A DNA stretch of 11,737 nt from CAXBPY01 sp003455275 (GTDB lineage: Bacteria > Bacteroidota > Bacteroidia > Chitinophagales > UBA10324): contig CAXBPY010000078.1 of assembly GCA_963977675.1 (NCBI GenBank), positions 1 to 11,737 of the forward strand. The letters run 5' to 3'. Numbering within the stretch: position 1 is the stretch's first letter; every line of letters starts with the position of its first letter. The position numbers and the translations under genes are program-made. The notes under the pieces were generated by a model. That model saw only the letters and a list, made by a program, of their open reading frames with translations, was not told the origin of the DNA and searched no databases. Below are positions 1 to 8,078 of this stretch, one piece after another.

Positions 1-72
1 AATGATGGCTGCTTTTTCGTTTTGAAACTTTCTTACAATCGTTAAGTAAAGAGGTGGCCTAAAAACACCGTT

Positions 73-1914
73 ATGTCAAATCCCTACAGAACTCGATTAC
101 AGCTTACTCCGAAAACAAAAGTTAAAGTCCAGAACCGCCAGCGATTGGTAATTGGCGGCAGCGTACTTGCTGTTGCGCTCTTATTTGGTTTGGGAGTTTT
201 CATGTTTGGAAATTTTGGTGCATCGCATAATGCGCTCGCAGCCACCAGTAATAACATGGGCTTTGAAAATGGAACCAGCGATTGGACAGCAAATGCTGGA
301 ACTTGGGTATCAGATAATACTGTTTACAGGAGCGGAACCCGCTCACTAAAAAATTCAGCAACTACTACTGCTTCGAGAGATTATAACAACAATGCAGAAG
401 CAATTATTCCTTCGAGTGGAACCAACTATGTAACTGTAATTGCTTGGGCAAAAGCAAGCAATTCATATGGTAGAGCAAAGATTGGAATTTATTGCACAAC
501 TACTTCAACTGAAACCACTCAATCATCTTACACTACACTAAACAGTACTTCCTGGACACAAGTGGCATACACCATTGCAGTTTCAAATTCCAATATTTAC
601 TATCCAGTTCTTTATTCAAGGGAGTCATCAGGAACAGGCAATGTTTACTTCGATGATATTTCAATTTACTATTCTACCAGCGCTACTTCTGATGTTACAG
701 ATCCAACTTCTCCTATTAATTTCACTGTGAGTGTAAGCGGTTCTTCACCATCATTTACTTGGACTGCCGGAACTGATGCCGAAAGCGGAATAGCCGGAAC
801 GCTCATACTTCGAATCGGAAATGTCATAGAAGCAGATGTTCCGGTGAATGAACAAACAAGTTACTCTACTTCATCAATCATTGGACCTACTTCGATTACA
901 AGCGGTGGAAACACATGGAGTGTAGTTTACAATGGAACCAATACAACCAGTTTTACTGATCCGGCTGTACTTGCTACCGGTGCATACACTTACCTTTTCT
1001 ATACCAGAGATAAAGCTGGAAATTTTACTTCTGCCTCCACAGGAAACGGCGCCGGAAGAGTGATTGTTTATATCGGCGGAGCAACTACAAAAACAGTAAG
1101 TGCATCTACAAGCATTGATGGGTTATACATTCCATCGGGTAACACTTTACAAATTACTTCAGCAGGAAATCTTACTGTTCGTGCGGGAGCAACCATAACA
1201 ATTGATGGAACACTTCAACAAACTGGTCAAATCACTAACAGCGGAACTATCACAGTTAGCAGTACAGGGACTTATGATTACAACCGCAACGGCGGAACAG
1301 GAACAGGAGTTCCTCTTCCAACCTGCACATGGTCTTCCGGCTCTACCTGTTTAATATCAGGCATTACAGCAAATGTTCCTTCCAACATAGGTCAGTCATT
1401 TTCAAACTTCACCTGGAACTGCACTTCGCATACTGGGAGCTTGCAGTTAGCGGGAGCGCTTACTACCATCAATGGAAACTTCACTATGAGCAGCACCGGA
1501 ACAGGTGATGTTAAACTTTCTTCAAGTGGTTCAACGCTTACTGTTGGCGGAAATTATTCTCAAACAGGCGGAACAATTGCAGGATCATCATCAAACAACT
1601 CAACTGCTAACATGAACATTACCGGCAACTTCAGTATTTCAAACGGAACATTTCAGCAGATTGGAAACGCCGGATCCAATGCAGGATTCTTTGTATCAGT
1701 TGGTGGAAATTTTTCTGCAACCGCCGGCTCATTATATGATAGTGGAAATCCGAATGCTAAAATTGAATTTGATTTTAACGGAACGGGAATACAAACCTTT
1801 ACAGGGGGTTCTTACACTGCAAGCAATGACATTAATTTTGTAGTGACTAATGGCGCAACGCTTTCACTCGGAACACAAACTGTGATAGGCGGTGACTTCA
1901 CTGTGAGCAGCTGA
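73..1914 (+). CDS. N-terminal half of adhesin: signal peptide, CBM-like, Ig-like and beta-solenoid repeats
   Basis: This 613-residue half starts at ATG 73 with no clear Shine-Dalgarno; a purine stretch at 50-57 is too far away. A basic segment (residues 1-24) precedes a hydrophobic stretch (about 25-45), with a likely signal-peptidase site after ALA near residue 56. Residues about 59-205 resemble a jelly-roll carbohydrate-binding-like domain: it opens with NMGFENGTSDW and ends with VYFDDISIYYS. Residues about 207-335 look like an Ig/Fn3 domain (DPTSPINFTVS, then YLFYTRDKAGNF). From 337 onward come Gly/Ser/Thr/Asn-rich beta-solenoid repeats (GNLTVRAGATITIDGTL, INGNFTMSSTG, VGGNYSQTGG, VGGNFSATAG), as seen in large Bacteroidetes adhesins. 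Translation ends at TGA 1912-1914 in mid-repeat. Ligand unknown; the domain calls rest on pattern only. Confidence 0.75.
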   Translation: MSNPYRTRLQLTPKTKVKVQNRQRLVIGGSVLAVALLFGLGVFMFGNFGASHNALAATSNNMGFENGTSDWTANAGTWVSDNTVYRSGTRSLKNSATTTASRDYNNNAEAIIPSSGTNYVTVIAWAKASNSYGRAKIGIYCTTTSTETTQSSYTTLNSTSWTQVAYTIAVSNSNIYYPVLYSRESSGTGNVYFDDISIYYSTSATSDVTDPTSPINFTVSVSGSSPSFTWTAGTDAESGIAGTLILRIGNVIEADVPVNEQTSYSTSSIIGPTSITSGGNTWSVVYNGTNTTSFTDPAVLATGAYTYLFYTRDKAGNFTSASTGNGAGRVIVYIGGATTKTVSASTSIDGLYIPSGNTLQITSAGNLTVRAGATITIDGTLQQTGQITNSGTITVSSTGTYDYNRNGGTGTGVPLPTCTWSSGSTCLISGITANVPSNIGQSFSNFTWNCTSHTGSLQLAGALTTINGNFTMSSTGTGDVKLSSSGSTLTVGGNYSQTGGTIAGSSSNNSTANMNITGNFSISNGTFQQIGNAGSNAGFFVSVGGNFSATAGSLYDSGNPNAKIEFDFNGTGIQTFTGGSYTASNDINFVVTNGATLSLGTQTVIGGDFTVSS

Positions 1915-1971
1915 GGAACTTTACAAATTGGTTCGACAGCGGGAATTACTTCAAGCGGTTCAACCGGAAAT

Positions 1972-3291
1972 GTGCAAGTGAGTGGAACAAGAAGTTTCAG
2001 CACAGGAGGAAATTATACTTACAACGGAAGCGCTGCACAAGTAACAGGAAGCGGATTACCATCAACGGTAAATAATCTTACCCTAGATAATTCTTCGGGA
2101 TTAACACTTAGTCAAACAACATCTGTAGCAGGAATTCTCACTCTTACTTCTGGAAAAATTACTACCGGAAGTTATGAAGCATATGTTACTAATACATCAA
2201 CCTCTTCAATTTCCGGATATAGTTCAAGCAGCTATGTTGTAGGAAATCTGCGTAGGTCGGTGGCTTCAACCGGAACTTATGATTTCCCGATTGGAACTTC
2301 AACTAATTATGAACTCGCTACTTTAAAACTCAACAGCTCATCCGGTATCAGCAATTTGCTTGCATCATTTACATCTGGCTTGCCGGCAACAATGCCTTCG
2401 GCTACTACCTGCCTGATAAATGGAACCATGATCAACAATATGCTCAACAGCGGATTTTGGACAATATCTCCAAATGCATACACAACAGTTAACTATGACA
2501 TCACTGTTTATGCGCGGGGGTATTCAAATTTTTCAGGAACAGCTTCCCAACTTGGAATTATCAAAAGACACGATGCTACTCAGGCATGGGCAGGAACAAA
2601 TCAATCCGGATCTAATGGCTATCATTCAAATTCTACACAAAGTATTTCCGGTGGAACAGCAACTGTGAAAAGAACTTCTGTTACTTCATTCTCTGATTTC
2701 GGTGCCGGTTTTGGAAGCGGAAGCACATTGCCCATCACGCTTTCAGCGTTTAGTGTAAACCTTGTGAATAACGAATATGCTGATTTGAACTGGACAACTT
2801 CAGCAGAATTGAACAACGAATATTTTGAAATTGAAAGAAGCGCTGATGGAAAAACTTTTGAATCCATTGGTCGCGTGGAAGGTCATGGAACCAGTCAGGT
2901 TCGCATTGATTACAACTTCCATGATGATGCCCCGCTTGAAGGAACTTCTTACTACCGATTGAAGCAACATGATTTTGATGGACCAACTTCTCTAAGCCCA
3001 ATAGAATCGATTAACAACACGCCGTTGGTTTTATCAGAAGATGATATAACACTGTTTCCTAATCCTGCAACTGTAGAAATAAATATTGCAGTGCAATTCA
3101 AAAAGGATTACACCAGTGATTTGGAAATTGTTGATATGAGTGGAAGAACTGTTTACAAGGAATCAAAAGATTATTATGAAGGCAGTAATCAGTTCAAAGT
3201 TTCGCTTACTGATTTTCCAACCGGCATTTATTTCGTGAAAATTTCAGATGGCGGTGAAAAAGCCATTCTGAAAAAATTCATTAAGAATTAA
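1972..3291 (+). CDS. C-terminal half of adhesin with T9SS sorting domain
   Basis: This is the continuation of the frame beginning at 73. It is open from 1915; the first possible start is GTG 1972, which lacks any initiation signal. It continues the solenoid repeats (VSGTRSFSTGGNYTYNG, VNNLTLDNSSGLTLS, GILTLTSGKITTGSYEAYV). About residue 886 of the full frame begins a module common before Bacteroidetes sorting domains (LPITLSAFSVNL, then DLNWTTSAELNNEYFEIERS and SYYRLKQHDFDG). The last 80 or so residues are a type A T9SS C-terminal sorting domain: LFPNPA, LEIVDMSGRTVY, LTDFPTGIYFVKI, then the basic end KKFIKN. Such a domain directs transport across the outer membrane and is usually cleaved on export. 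This half has no signal peptide, so alone it could not reach the T9SS. A terminator follows 19 bp after the TAA. Confidence 0.7.
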   Translation: MQVSGTRSFSTGGNYTYNGSAAQVTGSGLPSTVNNLTLDNSSGLTLSQTTSVAGILTLTSGKITTGSYEAYVTNTSTSSISGYSSSSYVVGNLRRSVASTGTYDFPIGTSTNYELATLKLNSSSGISNLLASFTSGLPATMPSATTCLINGTMINNMLNSGFWTISPNAYTTVNYDITVYARGYSNFSGTASQLGIIKRHDATQAWAGTNQSGSNGYHSNSTQSISGGTATVKRTSVTSFSDFGAGFGSGSTLPITLSAFSVNLVNNEYADLNWTTSAELNNEYFEIERSADGKTFESIGRVEGHGTSQVRIDYNFHDDAPLEGTSYYRLKQHDFDGPTSLSPIESINNTPLVLSEDDITLFPNPATVEINIAVQFKKDYTSDLEIVDMSGRTVYKESKDYYEGSNQFKVSLTDFPTGIYFVKISDGGEKAILKKFIKN

Positions 3292-3309
3292 AAATTATTT
3301 CTCTCCCTT

Positions 3310-3345
3310 AAAAGGCAATCAGAATTTTTTGATTGCCTTTTTAAT
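3310..3345 (+). terminator. Rho-independent terminator after the adhesin gene
   Basis: A perfect 12-bp stem (AAAAGGCAATCA at 3310-3321 with TGATTGCCTTTT at 3330-3341) encloses an 8-nt loop. The 3' arm runs into a T-rich tract. It lies 18 bp beyond the TAA at 3289-3291. The A/T flanks mean it could also work on the other strand, but no gene converges on it. The rest of the gap up to 3510 is AT-rich with no RNA gene or repeat that I can recognise. Confidence 0.85.
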
Positions 3346-3510
3346 TTTTAGTTGTGTCAAATTCTCCAAACAAAATTTTTATTCTGTTAGAAATATGAAA
3401 TACTGAAAATGAATTGACGCTTCCTCACATTGTTATTTTGAAAAAAAATATTTTTTGAAATGTTGAACATCCTGATATCAAAATCAATTATGAAATCCCG
3501 AGAAGCGGGA

Positions 3511-4515
3511 ATGAAAAAATTTTTTCTCCTTCCAATTTTCGTTTTGAGTGTATTCGCCGCCTGCGTTCCTGCGCGCAAGTTTGAAGATGCACAGGCCATG
3601 ATTGAAAAGCTGAATGCTGAAAACAAAAACTGTAAGGATCAGTCAGTCACTCTCACAGCACAGGTAGAAGACCTGAATAAACAAGTAGCTCAGCTTACTG
3701 AGGCAAGAAAAGATTTAGTCAGCGATACAACTAACTACGGAATTGAGTATCGCAAAATCATGGGTATGAACAAGGAGTTGAATGCGCTATATGAAAAAGT
3801 AATTGATCAAAACAAAACATTATTGACCAACAGCACCAATGAATCTCAGAAATACCAGGGACAACTCGCAGATAAAGAAAAAGAGTTAAACGAAAAAGAA
3901 AAAACACTGAATGAACTTCAGGCATCACTTAATCAGCAAAAGAGTGAATTGGATCAGCTGAAAAAAGATCTGGATGCAAAGGATGCGAAAGTGAATGAAC
4001 TGCAAAGTGCGCTGGCAAAAAATGATTCGCTCATGAATGCGCTGAAGAATAAAATCTCAGATGCGCTTACAGGTTTTGAAGACGCAGGAGATTTGAAAGT
4101 TTATACCAAGAATGGAAAAGTTTATGTTTCTCTTTCAGAAAAACTCTTGTTCAAATCGGGCAGTACTGTAGTAGATCCTAAAGGAAAGGAAGCATTGAAA
4201 AAACTTTCTGATGTTTTGAATAAAAACCCTGACATCAGAATTTTGGTGGAAGGTCACACAGACAATGTTCCGCTTAGTGGTAGCGGAACTATGAAGGACA
4301 ACTGGGATTTAAGTGTTCTTCGTGCCACTTCTGTTGCAAGAATTTTAATGAGCGACGGAAAGGTGGATGCTGCGCGTGTCACAGCAAGCGGTCGTGCCGA
4401 TACAGAACCGGTAGCATCAAATGACAGTGCAGAAGGCAGAGCCAAAAACCGCCGCACAGAAATTATTCTTCAGCCAAATCTTTCTGAGATAACCAACATT
4501 CTTGGCACTAAGTAG
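3511..4515 (+). CDS. OmpA-family peptidoglycan-binding lipoprotein with coiled coil
   Basis: The start is placed at ATG 3511 because it gives a clean lipoprotein signal, MKKFFLLPIFVLSVFAAC, with Cys18 as the predicted lipidated residue. Upstream in-frame ATGs at 3460 and 3490 would only add a charged tail before it. The lipobox has Phe at -3, slightly atypical. The product is 334 residues. Residues about 20-190 are a Lys/Glu/Leu/Gln-rich heptad region, almost certainly a coiled coil. Residues about 205-325 are an OmpA-like domain with LFKSGSTVVDPKG, ILVEGHTDNVPL, NWDLSVLRATSVARIL and RAKNRRTEI; the Asp in HTDN and the Arg in NRRTEI match the residues that bind diaminopimelate in peptidoglycan. 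It probably tethers the outer membrane to the cell wall. No membrane beta-barrel is present, so it is not a classical OmpA porin. tatC follows 26 bp downstream. Confidence 0.88.
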   Translation: MKKFFLLPIFVLSVFAACVPARKFEDAQAMIEKLNAENKNCKDQSVTLTAQVEDLNKQVAQLTEARKDLVSDTTNYGIEYRKIMGMNKELNALYEKVIDQNKTLLTNSTNESQKYQGQLADKEKELNEKEKTLNELQASLNQQKSELDQLKKDLDAKDAKVNELQSALAKNDSLMNALKNKISDALTGFEDAGDLKVYTKNGKVYVSLSEKLLFKSGSTVVDPKGKEALKKLSDVLNKNPDIRILVEGHTDNVPLSGSGTMKDNWDLSVLRATSVARILMSDGKVDAARVTASGRADTEPVASNDSAEGRAKNRRTEIILQPNLSEITNILGTK

Positions 4516-4530
4516 GCGCGGATATATTTG
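4501..4530 (+). promoter_or_regulatory. Putative Bacteroidetes promoter for tatC
   Basis: TATATTTG at 4523-4530 matches the Bacteroidetes -7 consensus TAnnTTTG exactly. A TTG at 4502-4504 (within CTTG) lies 18 bp upstream, inside the known 17-23 bp range for the -33 element. Transcription would start near 4536-4538, only about 5 nt before ATG 4542. The -33 box lies inside the end of the OmpA-family gene. The match is by consensus only. Confidence 0.45.
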
Positions 4531-4541
4531 CCGCCCCTGTT

Positions 4542-5402
4542 ATGTGGCTGTTCGAATTACTTAATAAACGCAAGGGCGGTGGCTCGGCTGAAATGTCGTT
4601 CCTCGAACACATTGAAGAGCTACGATGGCATATTGCCCGTTCGCTGCTCGCCATAATGGTAGTTGCAGTAGTTCTATTTCTGAATAAAGCATTCTTGTTC
4701 GACACCATCATCCTTGGGCCGATGCATAATGATTTTCCGGCTTATACATTATTCTGCAAAATGGGCCGCGCGCTTGGTATGGGCGACAGCTTGTGTGTGG
4801 GTGGAATTACATTTCAACTCACCAGCATTGAACTCACATCTCAATTCATGATACATATGAAAGCTGCTTTCATGGTAGGATTGATATTGGTTTTTCCTTA
4901 TGTGCTTTGGGAGTTCTGGAAATTTGTTTCTCCGGCTTTGTATGAGAAAGAAAGAAAGCAGGTGAATGGAATTGTTGTAATCGGATCCTTACTTTTTTAT
5001 ATCGGGTTACTTTTTGGCTACTACATCATTGCACCCTTCACGGTAATTTTTCTTGGCAGTTATCAGGTGAGTCCACTAGTGAATAATATTTTTTCGCTCG
5101 ACAGTTACATGGATACCGTGAGCGGACTGTCACTTACCTCAGGAGTGGTGTTTGAGTTTCCGCTCATCATGTATTTCCTCGCGCGGCTCGGTATTATCAC
5201 CGATAAATTTTTGAAGAAGTACCGCAAGTATGCAATTGTGGTTTGCTTGTTTTTTGCCGCCATCATTACTCCGAGTCCTGATATGTTCAGCCAGACTATT
5301 GTCACTATTCCGCTTTATGCATTGTATGAGGTGAGCATAGTTGTAGCAGCTCGTGTAAGAAGGAAAAAAGAAAAGCGAGAGCGGGAAGAGATGATGAGTT
5401 AG
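4542..5402 (+). CDS. tatC: Twin-arginine translocase subunit TatC
   Basis: TatC is the multi-spanning inner-membrane receptor that binds twin-arginine signal peptides and, with TatA-type subunits, exports folded proteins. The 286-residue product has the family's N-terminal signature MSFLEHIEELRWHI (residues 18-31), the conserved acidic motif VVFEFPLIMYF in the middle and ITPSPDMFSQ before the last membrane pair. About six hydrophobic segments are visible, and the C-terminus is basic and cytoplasmic (RVRRKKEKREREE). An enlarged first periplasmic loop with two Cys residues (LFCKMG, SLCVGG) is typical of Bacteroidetes TatC. ATG 4542 is chosen, although Met18 (ATG 4593) would also give a complete protein. 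No tatA or tatB is nearby. The gene may be read with the preceding OmpA-family gene or from its own promoter. The stop overlaps that of the convergent propeller gene. Confidence 0.95.
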   Translation: MWLFELLNKRKGGGSAEMSFLEHIEELRWHIARSLLAIMVVAVVLFLNKAFLFDTIILGPMHNDFPAYTLFCKMGRALGMGDSLCVGGITFQLTSIELTSQFMIHMKAAFMVGLILVFPYVLWEFWKFVSPALYEKERKQVNGIVVIGSLLFYIGLLFGYYIIAPFTVIFLGSYQVSPLVNNIFSLDSYMDTVSGLSLTSGVVFEFPLIMYFLARLGIITDKFLKKYRKYAIVVCLFFAAIITPSPDMFSQTIVTIPLYALYEVSIVVAARVRRKKEKREREEMMS

Positions 5403-7993
5403 TGCATCACCACAAACTTCTTCACCACCCTTTTTTCTTTTCTTGAAATCAAGAGATAGTAAACTCCGTTTTCGAGAGAAGAAACATCAATGCCATAGTT
5501 AGTGGTTAGTGGTTGGTGGTTAGTAGTTGGGGAATTCTTCCAAACAATTTTCCCATTCGCATCAAAAATTGAAATGGTATTAATTGTCAATTGTCCATTA
5601 TCAATTGTCAATTGACTTGAAGCCGGATTCGGATAAAAAGAAATGTTCTCTAAAGAAATTTCACTTACAAAAGTTGTGTCCTGTGTCGTATCGCTCGGAG
5701 CAACATAAAGCATAGAGTCCACATCATAACTCATGAGTGAACGGGCAAAAGTTCCTGCAAGGAGTTTGTGATTCGTGCTGTCGAAATCCAAATCATACAC
5801 CGAACACACCGGCATTCCGGTTCCCAATCTTTCCCAATGATTTCCTGAATTGATCGATGCATACACACCACCATCAGTTGCAACATAGAGTACGCTGTCC
5901 GCATGATGCGGAAGAATGAAAATATCATTCACCGCAACCTGCGGCATGTCGCCTGAAATATCGGTCCATGATGTTCCATTATTTTCTGAGCGATGAATGT
6001 GCGCGATGAAATCATTTTCCTTGTAGCCACTGTGCGTTACATAAACTCTGTCAGCAACTGTTGGCGATGCCTGCACGCTTGTAACATATCTGTCAGGCAA
6101 ACCTAAGGTCACATCATTCCATGTGGCACCGCCGCTTGTGCTTCGCCAAACATTTCCGTCGCTGGTTCCTGCATACAAATTATTTCCATCTACCCACGAT
6201 TCGGCCAAACAAGAAACATTATGAAACTGCGAACCGAAAATATTTCCATCAGTAAGGTCAGAGCTGATTGCTGTTGAAAACCCTGAACCTGCCGTGTAAG
6301 CGTAAACCTTGTCAGTAGCAAGATACATCGTGTATGGATCATGCACACTTAGTAAGAAAGGCATATCCCAGCTTCTTCTGTCATTCTGATCGGTTGTTGC
6401 ACCCACATCGCTCCAACTATTTCCGCCGTCTGTGGTTTCTACAATTCCGCCATTCTGGGTTTCGTAATAAAAATAATTCGGGTCTTGCGGATTGTAGCGC
6501 GGCTGAAAACCATCACCGCCCCACAATCGTTGCCAGTTATTGACTGCAGCCGCATTGCCTTCAGTTGTTCCATTGTCCTGTACGCCGCCCGAATACAAAC
6601 CATTCCATGGGTCAACTGTGATGTGATAAAATTGATTGGAAGGAATTTGTTCGGCATCGTTCCATGTTGTTGAAGAAAATGCTTTTGAAAAAATTCCTCC
6701 GTCAGTACAAGTAAAAACCTTTGTACTGCTGAATACCACATCGTGATGATCGCCATGAACCACATATGTTGACCATGTCGGTGCTCCGAGCGACCAGTTA
6801 TTCCCTCCATTTGTTGACTTATACAGATCAACTCCACAAAGCCATAATTCATTGTTGTTCGTTGGATTCACAAAAATTCCACCGCTATACCATCCTTGCC
6901 CATTGAATGGATTGTTCAAACCATTTCCGGCTTGCTGTGTCCAGCTTGTTCCGCCATTAGTTGTTTTGTAAATCCCAAGCAACTCAGCCGTTGTGTCAGA
7001 ATAGGTGCAATAAATAATTTGCGGGTTGAGGGCGCTCATGCTCATGCTGATTCGGCACTGGTCTCCTGTAGGCAACCCGTTCGAAAGAATATTCCAGGTC
7101 GCGCCTCCATCGGTGGTTTTGTAAATGTGCGCATCCACTCCATGCCAGATGCTTTGATGATTGTTTCGGATACGATTCCAGGTAGCTGCATACAATGTGT
7201 TCGGATTATTGTAATCCATTTCCAAATCAATCACTCCTGTAGAATCGTTCACATATAAAACCTGGTTCCAGTTCGCGCCGCCGTCAACTGATTTGTAAAG
7301 ACCACGCTCGCTGTTCATCACATAAGGCAATCCCATTGTGCCGGCGTAAATTATTTGTGTGTTAGTTGGGTTGATTTTTATTTCAGAAATGATTCGCTCA
7401 TTCGTAAGTCCGAGATGAATCCAGTTCGCACCACCATCAGTTGATTTGTAAATGCCATCACCTATGAAAGGATAACCGCTAATGTTCACATCACCTGTTC
7501 CTACATAAATAATATTCGGATCATCAGGATCCAGCGTAATGCAACCAATAGAAAGATAGGGTTGCGAATCAAAAACCGGATACCAGGTTGTGCCGCCATC
7601 CGTTGTTTTAAAAATCCCGCCTGTTGAACATCCTGCATACATGATGTTATTGTCTACCGGATTAATTGCCATCACATTAAATCTTCCGCCGATGTTGTCC
7701 GGTCCCTCCTGCAGCCACGGTAAATCAAATCCTGTCAAGCTTCGGGTTGGTTTAGAATCATGAAGGCATTGCCTTATAGCCTTATCATATGCTGCGAAAT
7801 CAAATGCTGAATCCGGATAGCTTCTTTGAGCAAAAAAATTCTCACATAAATCCTGTTCATTGCTTTCTTTTTCTAAAAAATTTTCTTCATGATTTTTTCT
7901 CAATGAAAATTTGTATCTCATATTGAAAAAAATAACGAAGGAGGACAAAAGCAATACAACTGTCGCCTTAAAAAAAAAGTGGGAGAAGTGCAT
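5399..7993 (-). CDS. Secreted sortilin/BNR-type beta-propeller protein with T9SS sorting domain
   Basis: Start chosen at ATG 7993 (864 residues), giving the signal-like N-terminus MHFSHFFFKATVVLLLSSFV; a TTG at 8029 is in frame but unlikely. Near residue 94 begins LQEGPDNIGGRFNVMAINP, the usual opening of Bacteroidetes sortilin-like propellers. About ten Asp-box (BNR) repeats follow, for example IFKTTDGGTTW, IYKSTDGGANW, IYKTTNGGTSW, VETTDGGNSW and VWRSTSGGATW, each followed by a blade with an NPTN-IIYAGT-like strand. They should fold into one or two beta-propellers. The last 86 or so residues are a T9SS sorting domain: FYPNPASS, ISIFDANGKIVW, LENGVYYLLIS, KKFVV. The protein is thus predicted to cross via Sec and then the T9SS to the surface or medium. 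No sialidase catalytic set is evident, so the enzymatic role is unknown. The sorting-domain coding region holds two 7-bp tandem arrays. The gene is divergent from guaB. Confidence 0.88.
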   Translation of the reverse strand: MHFSHFFFKATVVLLLSSFVIFFNMRYKFSLRKNHEENFLEKESNEQDLCENFFAQRSYPDSAFDFAAYDKAIRQCLHDSKPTRSLTGFDLPWLQEGPDNIGGRFNVMAINPVDNNIMYAGCSTGGIFKTTDGGTTWYPVFDSQPYLSIGCITLDPDDPNIIYVGTGDVNISGYPFIGDGIYKSTDGGANWIHLGLTNERIISEIKINPTNTQIIYAGTMGLPYVMNSERGLYKSVDGGANWNQVLYVNDSTGVIDLEMDYNNPNTLYAATWNRIRNNHQSIWHGVDAHIYKTTDGGATWNILSNGLPTGDQCRISMSMSALNPQIIYCTYSDTTAELLGIYKTTNGGTSWTQQAGNGLNNPFNGQGWYSGGIFVNPTNNNELWLCGVDLYKSTNGGNNWSLGAPTWSTYVVHGDHHDVVFSSTKVFTCTDGGIFSKAFSSTTWNDAEQIPSNQFYHITVDPWNGLYSGGVQDNGTTEGNAAAVNNWQRLWGGDGFQPRYNPQDPNYFYYETQNGGIVETTDGGNSWSDVGATTDQNDRRSWDMPFLLSVHDPYTMYLATDKVYAYTAGSGFSTAISSDLTDGNIFGSQFHNVSCLAESWVDGNNLYAGTSDGNVWRSTSGGATWNDVTLGLPDRYVTSVQASPTVADRVYVTHSGYKENDFIAHIHRSENNGTSWTDISGDMPQVAVNDIFILPHHADSVLYVATDGGVYASINSGNHWERLGTGMPVCSVYDLDFDSTNHKLLAGTFARSLMSYDVDSMLYVAPSDTTQDTTFVSEISLENISFYPNPASSQLTIDNGQLTINTISIFDANGKIVWKNSPTTNHQPLTTNYGIDVSSLENGVYYLLISRKEKRVVKKFVVMH
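5498..5530 (-). repeat. 7-bp tandem array, GTTAGTG type
   Basis: On the + strand the unit GTTAGTG occurs as GTTAGTG, GTTAGTG, GTTGGTG, GTTAGTA, then a partial GTTGG. It lies inside the sorting-domain coding region of the propeller gene and encodes TTNHQPLTTNY. Three units equal 21 bp, so copy-number changes in steps of three would keep the frame. Confidence 0.8.
5583..5617 (-). repeat. 7-bp tandem array, ATTGTCA type
   Basis: On the + strand there are five adjoining heptamers: ATTGTCA, ATTGTCC, ATTATCA, ATTGTCA, then a degenerate ATTGACT. The array is 52 bp from the GTTAGTG array and in the same coding region. It encodes QLTIDNGQLTI just after the FYPNPASS motif. The same peptide phrase is familiar from other Bacteroidetes proteins and intergenic repeats (recalled, not searched). 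Confidence 0.8.
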
Positions 7994-8046
7994 GGATAAG
8001 AATTTTGAGAGGAGAAAAATAGTTAGCAAACGCTAAAGAGAAGTAC

Positions 8047-8078
8047 TTGAATTTTACTCTTATAAAAATATACATTTG
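8047..8078 (+). promoter_or_regulatory. Putative Bacteroidetes promoter for guaB
   Basis: TACATTTG at 8071-8078 matches TAnnTTTG exactly, with TTG at 8047-8049, 21 bp upstream. Transcription would begin near 8085, leaving a leader of about 17 nt before ATG 8102, without a Shine-Dalgarno. A 10-bp palindrome TTGCGCGCAA (8076-8085) overlaps the -7 box and the predicted start and could be an operator. Confidence 0.5.

Larger units (their letters stand above)
73..3291 (+). pseudogene. T9SS-exported adhesin-like gene interrupted by an in-frame TGA
   Basis: Positions 73-3291 form one reading frame of 1073 codons broken only by TGA at 1912-1914 (codon 614). The frame stays open immediately after the stop and the repeat pattern continues across it, so both halves belong to one ancestral gene. 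A GGA to TGA change would restore the phrase SSGGTLQIG, typical of these repeats; this reconstruction is inference. The N half carries the signal peptide and the C half carries the type IX sorting domain. With the stop, the N half could reach the periplasm but not be recognised by the T9SS, and the C half would have no signal peptide. The gene is therefore probably inactive, unless the TGA is a sequencing error or is read through. The intact product would be a large secreted or surface-bound adhesin. Confidence 0.8.

Noticed and set aside
1912..1960. Selenocysteine insertion at the in-frame TGA
   Set aside because: No stem-loop with a suitable apical loop is visible just after the TGA, and the repeat context calls for Gly, not a redox residue.
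6439..7258. Several open frames of 60-137 codons on both strands inside the propeller gene
   Set aside because: They overlap the strongly supported Asp-box repeat coding sequence in other frames and have no recognisable motifs. The repetitive codons keep alternative frames open.
6940..7620. Regularly spaced similar DNA segments that resemble a CRISPR-like array
   Set aside because: They are degenerate copies of the Asp-box codons of the propeller (phrases like CCGCCATCAGTTGTTTTGTAA), with irregular spacing and coding function.
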